DNA from: Prillingera fragicola
Taxonomy: Eukaryota > Basidiomycota > Tremellomycetes > Trichosporonales > Trichosporonaceae
Assembly (NCBI GenBank): GCA_002335605.1
Contig: BEDY01000009.1
Span: 372,001-436,000, forward strand
Length of the DNA: 64,000 nucleotides
Direction of reading: 5' to 3'
Positions 1-9,130 of the stretch are shown piece after piece. Numbering within the stretch: the stretch's first letter is position 1; each line of letters starts with the position of its first letter. The notes under the pieces were generated by a model. The model had not been told where the DNA came from, made no database searches, and worked only from the letters and a program-made list of their open reading frames with translations. The position numbers and the translations under genes were made by a program.

Positions 1-707
1 AGCAAAACTCCATGAGAATGAAGACTTCGTGTGTGCCATTTGGCAGCCGATGATGGTTTGAGTCTAGAAACTGAATCAAATGAGGTGATGGCGGCAAGGC
101 TTTCTGGCAAGGGTCAGCGTCAGGTGATTACAGAGTCGCCAAGCTGGCCACGTACCATGACCTCTATCTCCTTGCTGACATCTGCCCAGACGGACTCGTC
201 TTCGAATGCGATGCGTTTCAAGCAGTGCTCGGTGTACCCACGCTCTCCCCAGCGCCCTTTGCTTGTCGAGTTGGCGCGCTTTGGAGGATAAATGGGCTTG
301 TCCGAGCTTGTGAGGTAGACGTGGGCGTATCCGCCTTCCGACAAGTAGCGTTCGATGCGGACAGTGTGCTGCCCCACGCGCACCATTTGGCCAGGAGGGA
401 GCGTGCCCTTGTACTTTTGACCGCCTGACCCTCCTCCTCGGGGAGCGGACACAGGCTGTTGAGCTTGAAATCCATTGTACCCCGCTGGCGCATACTGGCC
501 ATGGGGCACAGCTGCCCCTGAACCGTACCCGGCTGGCGATGGAGCATATTGTTGCGGCGGCGACTGGATAAAGCCACCCCGCGGTGGAGCATTGCCATAT
601 GCAGGAGCTCCCACGTAAGGCTGTCGTGCGACTTGTTGAACAGGAGACGCTCGGTATGGGTCGGTTGGGGAAGGCGTCCCGTAAGCCTGCGTAGATGGAC
701 CGTACAT
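1..707 (-). CDS. Ark1/Prk1/AAK1-family (NAK) protein kinase, 5' part only
   Basis: Partial gene running off the left edge. Exon 156-707, a 52-nt intron 104-155 (GTACGT donor, CCAG acceptor), then exon 103 to beyond position 1. After about 105 Pro/Gln/Gly/Tyr-rich residues comes the NAK-type kinase start: a glycine loop (YLSEGGYAHVYL), a candidate catalytic Lys (CLKRI), and a helix-C Glu in KEIEVM. The second exon continues in frame into a hinge-like FILMEFC. In yeast, kinases of this family phosphorylate endocytic and actin-patch proteins such as Pan1 and Sla1; the same role here is inference. Yeast Ark1/Prk1 start almost directly with the kinase domain, so the low-complexity N-terminus is unlike them. 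The ATG at 707 is the first in frame, but the frame stays open upstream to about 776, so a further 5' exon is possible. The C-terminal half and the active-site HRD/DFG lie outside the window. Confidence 0.85.
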
Positions 708-1910
708 GGCACCCGTGGCCCAAGCGCCAAAGGTAGGATTGGTCGGAAGCTTGCAGCAAGCGCCTAACGGTACGGCAGTCGAATCTCAGTGTCGACTTGC
801 CGAGACGTCCAGCCAAAAATCAAAGCTACCGAGGATAGATGAAAGGATACTGAAGTTGGAAAGGATGGACAGATGAGGTCTGCGTCCCGTGCGGCAGAGG
901 CTCCAGCAGCTTGGTACGGTGACGATCCACTTGTGCGGGGGTGATAGTGCACGTGGTTTATGACGTGGATTTTTGGTTCAGGGAAGTGATGTGGAGTCTC
1001 CGCAGTTGTTGATCTGATTGTTGCATGCATGGCGGAGATGTGTGCTGATCGTGCTGAGGAACCACTGCCGCGTTGCCAATGATCCAGAGATCGTTCTTGA
1101 TCTGAGACGCAGTCAAAGTCATCGCATCACGGGTGTGTAAACTGGTAGATGCTGGAGGGACACACACCGAGATGACCCAGTCTTCTGCAAACAATCACCC
1201 AGGATCAGGCAGGGATCAAACGCTTCGCCTCTACCCTTTATCGAGAGTGGGTCACTCAGTCCGGGATCCATCTACCCCACAGGCCACAGGCCTATCCCCA
1301 GCAGATACAGAGCAAATTGAGTCAGAGACCAGAGGGCAGCAGCTGCACCTGGAGCAGGATATCTGGAGATTCCAATCGTATTAGGCCGGGCGAAAAGATA
1401 CCGAGCCGGATCTGCAGCGGATGTACGGGAGTTGGCGTGTGATCATTGTCTGCCGGTAAGCAGCGACATTATGCTGCTGTCTGTGCTCCGCGATACTGTC
1501 GCAGTAGTCATGTGTCTGCTGTTTGGGCTCGGCACTGCTCAAAAGTCGTCACATTCTCTGGCCTCTGGTCCTCTGGAGCTATAGAGAGCTGGAGCCTCCA
1601 CTAATCTCCAGATGTCGGTTACTCGCATTTGTCTGTCCTGCCCAAGTTCCGCCCGCTCAGGGTCAGTCTTCTGGGGCGCCTCACAAAAGCTCCCGCTTGG
1701 CCGCGGCCAACACGCCCACTAGATCCACGGATCCACGGAACACGTCACGGCCAAGTGCATGGAATTGAGCACCCACAGCGTGCAGAGACAGAGGAGCAAA
1801 GCTGCTCCGATGGGGCTCGATGGGGACGGCTATGATATGCCTCTGCCGCTGGGCAACGGGGGGGAAACGCGCGCGGGTAGCGGAAAGGTTGCGCGCGTCT
1901 GTGGTGGCAA

Positions 1911-1937
1911 GCTGGGCAAGCTGGGCAAGCTGGGCAA
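1911..1937. repeat. Tandem 9-bp repeat, three copies
   Basis: The unit GCTGGGCAA occurs three times head to tail, about 145 bp upstream of the ornithine aminotransferase start codon. It may be a simple expansion or a cluster of protein-binding sites; the sequence alone does not decide. Confidence 0.9.
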
Positions 1938-2017
1938 GGAACCCTTTATTAGTGACATTGCTCCGTACATCCATCTTTGTCTCTTGTCCATTCTCCCTCA
2001 TCACCTCACAGCCTAGA

Positions 2018-2027
2018 TATATAAAAA
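2018..2027 (+). promoter_or_regulatory. TATA-like box of the ornithine aminotransferase gene
   Basis: TATATAAAAA lies 55 bp upstream of the start codon and is followed by a pyrimidine-rich stretch with several CTAC motifs, which is a usual start-site context in fungi. It suggests a short 5' leader. Assignment rests on position and sequence only. Confidence 0.6.
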
Positions 2028-2081
2028 TCACCTTCGCTGTCTCAAGCCTACCACTACTACACCTACTCGCACACTTCCAAT

Positions 2082-3459
2082 ATGGCTCCCGTTGCTACCA
2101 CTTCTGCTGCTGCCTCCAGCGGCAAGGCCAAGTACTCCACTCGTGACATTATGAACATGGAGAGCGAGTACTCTGCGTACGTATCACGAACTCCCCTCAG
2201 CGCTTGCACTGACATTTCGCAGTCACAACTACCACCCTCTTCCTATTTGCTTTGAGCGCGGAGAGGGCGCTCACGTCTGGGACCCCGAGGGCAAGGAGTA
2301 CCTCGACTTTCTCGCCGCCTACTCTGCTGTCAACCAGGGTCACTGCCACCCCGACATTCTCAACACTCTGGTCACACAGGCCTCAAAGCTCACCCTCTCG
2401 TCGCGTGCCTTTTACTCGACTGGCCTTGGTCCCTTTGCCAAGAAGGTCACCGAGATGTTTGGCTTTGACATGATTCTCCCCATGAACACTGGAGCCGAGG
2501 CCGTTGAGACTGCCATCAAGCTCGCTCGCAAGTGGGGCTACGAGGTCAAGAAGATCCCCGAGGGCAAGGCCAAGGTTCTCTCTGTCGAGGGCAACTTCCA
2601 CGGCCGCACTATTGGCATTATCTCAATGTCGACCGACCCTGAGGCTCGCAAGAACTTTGGCCCCTACCTTGACAACGTCGGCCCTCAGGTCGGCGAGACT
2701 CTGATCCGCTACAACCACCCCGAGGACCTCGAGGCCGTTCTGGAGAAGTGTGGCGACGAGGTCGCTGCCTTCCTTGTCGAGCCCATTCAGGGTGAGGCTG
2801 GTATTTTCGTCCCCGATGATGGCTACCTCGCCAAGATTGCCGAGATCTGCAAGAAGCACAATGTTCTCCTCATCTGCGACGAGATCCAGACTGGTCTGTG
2901 CCGCACCGGCAAGATGCTCTGCTACGAGTGGGACAACATTAAGCCCGACATGGTTATTCTGGGCAAGGCTCTCTCTGGTGGCATGTACCCCGTCTCGTGC
3001 GTCATGGCCAGCAAGGAGATCATGCTCTGCATCAAGCCCGGAGAGCACGGCTCGACCTACGGTGGAAACCCCCTTGGCTGTGCCGTCGCCATGACTGCCC
3101 TCGACGTCCTTGTGCGCGAGAACCTTGCCGAGCGCTCGCTCAAGCTCGGTGAGCGCTTCCGTGAGGGCGTCAAGGCCCTCAACTCGCCCATCATCCAGGA
3201 GGTCCGCGGTCGTGGTCTCTTCACCGGCGTTGTCATTGACGAGTCCAAGACCAAGAAGGGACGCAGCGCTTGGCAGCTCTGCCTCATTATGCTCGAGGCC
3301 GGTCTGTGCGCCAAGCCTACGCACCAGAACATTATCCGCTTTGCGCCTCCCCTTGTCATCTCTGAGGAGGACATTGACAAGGCCGTGGGAATCATTGCCG
3401 ACTCGCTCAAGAAGCTCGACACCCTTGACGTGATTCCTTTCGAGGAGGAGGCCCACTAG
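2082..3459 (+). CDS. CAR2: Ornithine aminotransferase (ornithine-oxo-acid transaminase)
   Basis: Transfers the delta-amino group of L-ornithine to 2-oxoglutarate, giving glutamate semialdehyde in arginine catabolism and proline synthesis. Exons 2082-2176 and 2223-3459 join across a 46-nt intron (GTACGT...GCAG) to give 443 residues, the usual length for the cytosolic fungal enzyme. The splice creates the OAT signature EYSAHNYHPLP. Class-III aminotransferase features follow: FHGRTIG, the cofactor aspartate in [12 protein letters not shown], and the pyridoxal-phosphate lysine in ILGKALSGG (about residue 279). There is no mitochondrial presequence, which fits cytosolic fungal CAR2. A TATA-like box sits 55 bp upstream. 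Identification is firm; regulation by nitrogen source is known for the family but not visible here. Confidence 0.96.
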
Positions 3460-3900
3460 GTCTCGCGGGGAGATGGAGCGGGAGAGTAGCAGCACACGCC
3501 GACCCGCACGGCGGCCAACAAGCTAGCTTGTTGGTTGGATTCAGACAGCACCTGGAGCACCCCACTCAGGGGGGTTCGCCTTGACGATAGCATTGTAACC
3601 CGTAGTTGAATGTACAACATTCCAAGTGGAGCTACACAGCCCCCACAAGGGGGCTCTCCTCCACACGCATAGTACACGCATAGTAGCACTTCGAGCTGAC
3701 GAGCAGCTTCAGGCAAAGCTTGTTGTGGTGAATTCCGAATGACGGGTGGGCGGAAGGTGGAGGTGCCACTGATTGCGGAGGCGCGGTTGTTGGCTCGATG
3801 AGACGCCACGGCAACTTGCATCCACCTCCACACTCTAGACATTCGTCAGCACCTACGGTGCCATGTCTCTCGCACACAATCAATCTTCTCCACAGCATCC
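3460..3900. other. Intergenic, OAT 3' region and transcription-factor promoter
   Basis: Holds the OAT 3' flank and the leader of the next gene. It includes a near-duplicated 'acacgcatagta' pair around 3663-3684. I see no gene. Confidence 0.5.
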
Positions 3901-6065
3901 ATGACAATGGCAGAGCATTCACCAAAGGACGGGCGCGCGGTTCGGCCCCGGAAAGCGTGAGTCAGGGTATACACCCAAAGTCTCGGGTCATGCTGACGGT
4001 CAGATGCACCAATTGCCGTTCCATGAAGGTCTGTCATGCCAGTCCGCTTTCGTGGCCTGTGCTGATCCAATACGCAGACAAGGTGTCTTCCCGAGTATCC
4101 GGATGATCCACCAGAAGCAGACTGCACAAGGTGTAGGCGGTTGACCTTGGAGTGTGTGTACAAATGGTCAAAACGAGGGTGAGCAACAGCAGCGATCGTG
4201 TGGGTGCTCATCCTGCAGCCCTCCGAAAGGATGGAAACAACGTGCTGGACGAGGAGAATTGACAGAGTGTTCGTGTATCATTCGGTCGGTGCTGATCAAC
4301 TGCAGCTCCTGTCGACACCGTTGGGTTGCAGCGCACGTCAAATGCAACTGATAGGAGCCCATGCGAAGTTGTTGGTCACTGGAGGGGTGCTGCGGCCTAC
4401 CTGGGAGCTGGGCCGCAACACACAAATAACTCGCCAGATGCCATTTTCAGCATGTCAGAGAGCGGTTCGGTGCTTCCCTCGACACGCATCATTCAGCCCA
4501 CGTCCCCGGTTCACTCCTTTGCCCGGTCGCTTCCCTCGGAGACGCTGGAGGCTCATCTCGAACCGCATCTGGGACCTGGCGATAGCCGCCCCCTGTCTGC
4601 GTCGCCGGGCTCAATGACACTTCCTCCGCCACCCCAACCGGTAGTCATCTATCCAGACCCAGTCTCCTTGGGATTATTGCTCGAAACCGAGGCGCGATTT
4701 CTCTTCAATGAGTGAGTCACTGGGTGGCGACACAGTGCTGACATTAGGTTCATCTTTGTCATTGAGGAGAGCTCTGGCCTTTTCGATCCCGCATATCACA
4801 CGTACGAGCGTGTGCGCAGCTCGCCCGTCTTGTTCAACGCCGTCATATTCGCAGCCACCCGCTTCTTGAGGCCAGCCTTGTCCGAATCGATCTTGGATAT
4901 GGCGGACACTTGTGTGAATCGAGCGCTCAAGATTGGCGTCGCGGACATTACATTAATCCAAGCGCTGCTCACGCTTGTGTATTGGAAACGCCCTACAGAC
5001 CGCACAGCCTACACCAAGCTGGGGCAGGCTTGCCGCCTTGTGCACTCTCTCAGGCTTCAGTGGCCGAAGACTCTACTTGGCCCTCACGTGTCTCTCGAGA
5101 TGCAGCGGCAGCACGCCAACGTGACCCGCACAATCTTCAGTGAGTGTCAGACGAGGGTAGGGCTGACTTTAGACGCTTTTGGGATGGAAAGCTCGTACGC
5201 GGCCATGTTCCGCCTTCCTTCGATCGGCAGCTCGTTGGTCCCTGGTGCTGCAGAATTAAGAGCCTGGGCGGTGTCGGTGGAACAGGTTGATGTCCCCGGC
5301 GATTACTACAAGTCCTTTTTGAGAGAGTACGTGCAACCATTGGACACTGCTGACATTGCCAGCATGTGGGGCTATCATCTAGCACACGGATCGTTTCCTG
5401 TCGCCGATGTGGACTCGGACCGTCCAGACAGCGCGCCTCACACCGGTTTGATTGTGCTTGAGCAGCTCGTCAGCTACTGGGAGGCAGAGCCTCGCCTTCG
5501 AGGGGTCTGGCGCTCACTGGTTGTGATCCTCGGGAACACCTCGCTAGTGAAGGTGTCAATAGCGGCACTGAAGGTGTCTGGCTCCCCGCCGGCTGAGAGC
5601 ATTATGGCGGCTGCCGAGCGCGTGAGTGCCGAGATTACGACTGTGGTGCGCAGTGGGCAAGTCCGCTTCTGGTCGGACATGACCTGCTGCATGATGTCGT
5701 CCGTCGGCATTTTACTCTACAGGGCACGAGAGTACCTGTCGCCAGAGCAACTCGGACGAGCAGCAAGCTGTTGCCAGACAATGGCAGACGCGTTCGACTC
5801 GCTGCCCACGGAGTTTACTGCCAATCACGCTCTCGGCTACAATCTACGTTCATATCGTCGTCTACAAGGCGCCTTTGAACGGCTATACGAGGCGGCGGAG
5901 ACTGGGCAGAGCATGGCGCCCATATCCAAAGCCGCGCGTGCCTACGATGCAGACGTCGCCACCCAGCTCAATACCTTTTTGCAAGGTCTTTGGCCAGACA
6001 TGGACAACAGCATGCTAGCCCCGCAGCCAGGGAACGAAGTGGACTGGCTGTTGCCTATTTTGTAA
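3901..6065 (+). CDS. Zn2Cys6 zinc-cluster transcription factor with fungal-specific middle domain
   Basis: Six or seven exons: 3901-3956, 4004-4028, 4078-4178, 4219-4268 (donor uncertain), 4306-4711, 4748-6065. The zinc cluster is split over the first three exons: RKACTNCRSMK, then TRC, then DCTRCRRLTLEC. Together they give the six spaced cysteines of a GAL4-type binuclear cluster near residues 20-55. A Ser/Pro-rich linker follows, then a helical region from about residue 220 with an ERVRSSPVLFNAVIF-type stretch typical of fungal transcription-factor middle domains. Inside the last exon, 5140-5172 is a perfect-looking 33-nt in-frame intron (GTGAGT, GCTGAC, TTTAG). Its removal gives TIFNAFGMESSY and 640 rather than 651 residues. 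It is expected to bind DNA in the nucleus; targets are unknown. The co-directional GH3 gene starts 245 bp after its stop. Confidence 0.85.
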
Positions 6066-6310
6066 TCATGTAACTGTCATGCATGGAATAACATCGGCGA
6101 ATCTCTACACCGAGGCACACCGAGGCAGACCGAGGTTGGGCGATCCCCCGCAGAGAAGCGGAAAATCGTCGGGATAATGCGGGTCGGTGTTGATGTGAGC
6201 CGGTCATTTCCTGGGGGTACATCAATGGGCAAGAATGGGCATCCCCCAGGACCTTGCATTCCTACTGTGAGCACAAACTCGTCGACGTCGCTGGCTGGCA
6301 GTACACGACC

Positions 6311-8104
6311 ATGACTCAGTACCCCTACCAGAATGCCTCTCTTAGCGCGGACGCTCGCGTCGACGACCTCCTGCCTCGCCTCTCCCTCGAGGAGAAGGTC
6401 GGTCTCATGTACCACATGATGATTGGGCCCGGCCCACTCGACGAGCCTCTGACTGCGTTTGGCCTACCGGCGACCCGCACTCATCTGAACAATCACCTCA
6501 ATCATTTCAACCTCATGGCTTCGTTCACAAAGGCCAATGAGTTTGTCGACTTTGCCAACAAGCTCCAGCGTGCCGCCGCCGAGACACGTTGGGGGATCCC
6601 AATCACCTTGTCCACCGACCCGCGCCACGCGTTCAGTGACAATCCTCAGCTCGGTCCAGGTGCGGCGTGCTTCAGTCAGTGGCCTGAGCGTATTGGCATC
6701 GCAGCGCTCGCCGACGTTGAACGCACTCGCGAGTACGCCGACATTATCCGCAAGGAGTACTTGGCCGCTGGGTTCCGTGCGGCGCTCCACCCGCAAGCCG
6801 ATCTTGTGACAGAGTACCGCTGGTCTCGTATTGCGGGATGCTACGGAGAGTCTGCAGACCTCGCCTCTGCTCTTGTTGTTGCCGAGATTGAGGGCCTGCA
6901 CGGCAAGTCCTTTGGCAGCGAGTCCGTGTCCACGACTGTCAAGCACTTTACCGGCGGTGGACCCACGCGCGACGGCCTCGATGCGCACTTTTCTTGGGGC
7001 CAAGAGCAAGACTACCCCGGTGGAGAGGAAATGTTTGCATACCACCTCAAGCCGTTCCGCGCAGCGTTCGCTGCCGGAGCCCGTTTTGTGATGCCGTCCT
7101 ACGGTGTCCCTCTTGGCCTCAAGTACGAGGAAGTCGGTGTTGGGTTCAACAAGGGCCTTTTGACTGATCTCTTGCGAAAGGAGATGGGGTTCAAGGGTGC
7201 TGTTGTGTCGGACTGGGCGATCATCGAGGACATGAACGACAAGGAGAAGATTGGTGATCTTGCCACTGCGCGCGCTTGGGGTGTCGAGCACTTGTCGTAT
7301 GAGGACCGATTGATCAAAGCCATCGATGCTGGCAATGACCAGCTGGGTGGAGAGTACGATGTGGCTCTCCTTCTCAAAGTAGTCCGCGACGGCCGCATCC
7401 CGGAGGCTCGCATCGACGAAAGTGCTCGGAGGTTGCTCCTTGAGAAGTTTGAGCTTGGCCTCTTTGAGCATCGTTACCTGGACCAGGCAACCTCGGAGAA
7501 GGTTATTGGCTGCGAGAAACACATTGCCGCTGGTCTTGCCGCTCAGAAGGACTGCACCACGCTGCTCAAAAACGACTTCGTCAAGGACGCGCCCATTCTC
7601 CCTCTCGCCGCAAATGCCAAGTTGTACCTGGAGGGTTTCAAGACCAAGCCTTCGTCTGCTCAGATTGTCGACACGCCAGAGGAAGCAGACGTCGCTGTGG
7701 TCCGACTGGCCACTCCATGGGAAAAGAAGGGCAAGGGTCAGTTTGCTCAGGCTTTCCATCACGGCTCCCTCGACTTTGCGCCCGAGATTCTCGAGAACGT
7801 CGCCAAGCTGTCCAATGTCGTCCCTGTAGTCGTCCAGATCCATGCCGACCGTCCGCCCGTGCTCGACAGCCTCAATGAATCCGCCTCGGCAATTCTCCTC
7901 ACCTATGGTATCAACACGAATGCGCTCATGGAGGTGCTCCAGGGGCATTCTCCAAAGGGCAAGCTGCCGTTCGACCTGCCCCGCAGCACGGCAGCCGTCG
8001 TGGCATCAAAGGTGGACACGCCTTTCGATACAGTAGACCCAGTTTACCGGTTTGGCCACGGGCTCCGGTATGCTGCGGATCCCGTGTCCAAGGGACGACT
8101 GTGA
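6311..8104 (+). CDS. Glycoside hydrolase family 3 beta-glucosidase-like enzyme
   Basis: Intronless, 597 residues. The N-terminal barrel begins with DARVDDLLPRLSLEEKVGLM. It continues with a substrate-pocket KHFTGGG motif and the GH3 nucleophile motif AVVSDWAI (Asp about residue 301), followed by the alpha/beta sandwich domain. The end, VYRFGHGLRY, matches the GH3 'FG-GLSY' signature. The C-terminal fibronectin-III-like domain of many secreted fungal beta-glucosidases is absent. The ATG at 6311 leaves no signal peptide, so the enzyme is probably cytosolic or exported unconventionally. Family members cleave terminal beta-linked glucose or xylose; the exact substrate cannot be read. An upstream in-frame TTG at 6254 was not used because ATG 6311 starts the conserved region. 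Confidence 0.9.
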   Translation: MTQYPYQNASLSADARVDDLLPRLSLEEKVGLMYHMMIGPGPLDEPLTAFGLPATRTHLNNHLNHFNLMASFTKANEFVDFANKLQRAAAETRWGIPITLSTDPRHAFSDNPQLGPGAACFSQWPERIGIAALADVERTREYADIIRKEYLAAGFRAALHPQADLVTEYRWSRIAGCYGESADLASALVVAEIEGLHGKSFGSESVSTTVKHFTGGGPTRDGLDAHFSWGQEQDYPGGEEMFAYHLKPFRAAFAAGARFVMPSYGVPLGLKYEEVGVGFNKGLLTDLLRKEMGFKGAVVSDWAIIEDMNDKEKIGDLATARAWGVEHLSYEDRLIKAIDAGNDQLGGEYDVALLLKVVRDGRIPEARIDESARRLLLEKFELGLFEHRYLDQATSEKVIGCEKHIAAGLAAQKDCTTLLKNDFVKDAPILPLAANAKLYLEGFKTKPSSAQIVDTPEEADVAVVRLATPWEKKGKGQFAQAFHHGSLDFAPEILENVAKLSNVVPVVVQIHADRPPVLDSLNESASAILLTYGINTNALMEVLQGHSPKGKLPFDLPRSTAAVVASKVDTPFDTVDPVYRFGHGLRYAADPVSKGRL

Positions 8105-8341
8105 AGATGAGGCTCATAGACGTTGAGAAATGAAAGTTCATGACCATAATGTAGTGCATGCCTTTGTTGCAGACATCAGATGCTACTGACTTTTGGAGTT
8201 GTGGGGGTCCGCACGGGATCAAATCCGCGTGGCGGCAATTCCAGGCACGGCACATTTTCTCAGTGTCCGCTGTTCTGTTCAACGTCTTGAGCAGCCTTGC
8301 CACCAACTCAACACCCACAACACATCTTCTACAAGCACAAC

Positions 8342-8891
8342 ATGGGACGTCTTCGCAGGAGCCGAACTCACCACGCCCGTCGCGACGTTCAGCGTGCCGC
8401 TCGTACGCGTGTCCGTACCAAGGATCTCGACCAGATCCAGAATGACATGCTCGTGCACAACCGCAAGAAGCTCGAGGTGCAGCCCATTGACGAGGACAAG
8501 CCTGGACTTGGCCAGCACGTAAGTTGTGGACAGAAGGGCGCGCACGAGATGGTCTATGGGTGGATGTCTTGGAGGACGAGAGAAGGCTTGATCTCGGCAA
8601 TCTAACACTCGTGCTTCCCCGGTCGTCTGTATTCATTGAGCTGACAGACAGTACTGCATGGAGTGCGCAAAGTACTACGAGTCTGCCCTTGCGCTGAAGA
8701 CACACGCCAAGAGCAAGGTGCACAAGCGCCGCCTCAAGGAGCTGCGCGACCCCGCGTACACTGTCGAGGAGAGCCAGCGCGCCGCCGGTTCGAGCGGCTC
8801 GGACAACCGCCAGCGCGGTGTCGAGGACATTGTCCGCCGCTTCGAGTCCTCGGGCATGGCCACCGACGAGGCCACGCCCAAGCAGGCATAG
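8342..8891 (+). CDS. BUD20: Bud20-like C2H2 zinc-finger ribosome biogenesis factor (ZNF593 family)
   Basis: Exons 8342-8518 and 8652-8891 with a 133-nt intron (GTAAGT...ACAG); 138 residues. The N-terminus is the Arg/His-rich MGRLRRSRTHHARRD, followed by DLDQIQNDM and then the single C2H2 finger in YCMECAKYYESALALKTHAKSKVHK. The finger is preceded by the GLGQHYC join made by splicing. Yeast Bud20 is a shuttling protein that binds pre-60S particles and helps their nuclear export. Length and motif order match the family closely. The C-terminal region about EDIVRRFE and a Lys/Gln end are normal variation. Confidence 0.93.
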
Positions 8892-9130
8892 TTTTGTCGG
8901 CTACACCCAGCATCTATTCATTCGCACCCCGCAACGCACATATCAAAAGCGGCACGCACGCCGCACCTTTCCACACGTTAGACTTGTTTGTACCCCGCGC
9001 AGCATCGCGATGCATACCCTAGTTATTGTCAGTCTCCGGCAGTGGTCGCACAGGCAATGAAATGTCAATGCGAAAATGCATTTGTACTCATGACAAACAA
9101 CTGGCAAGGGGTACGACCCTGTAAACACGG

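Larger units (their letters stand above)
708..2081. other. Divergent intergenic region between kinase and ornithine aminotransferase
   Basis: No supported gene. It contains the upstream regions of two divergently transcribed genes, three tandem copies of a 9-mer (1911-1937) and a TATA-like box near the plus-strand gene. Short open frames here have no recognisable domain or splice support. Confidence 0.6.

Noticed and set aside
6464..7948. 494-codon open frame antisense to the GH3 gene
   Set aside because: Same codon-bias shadow effect; the sense strand has full GH3 motifs.
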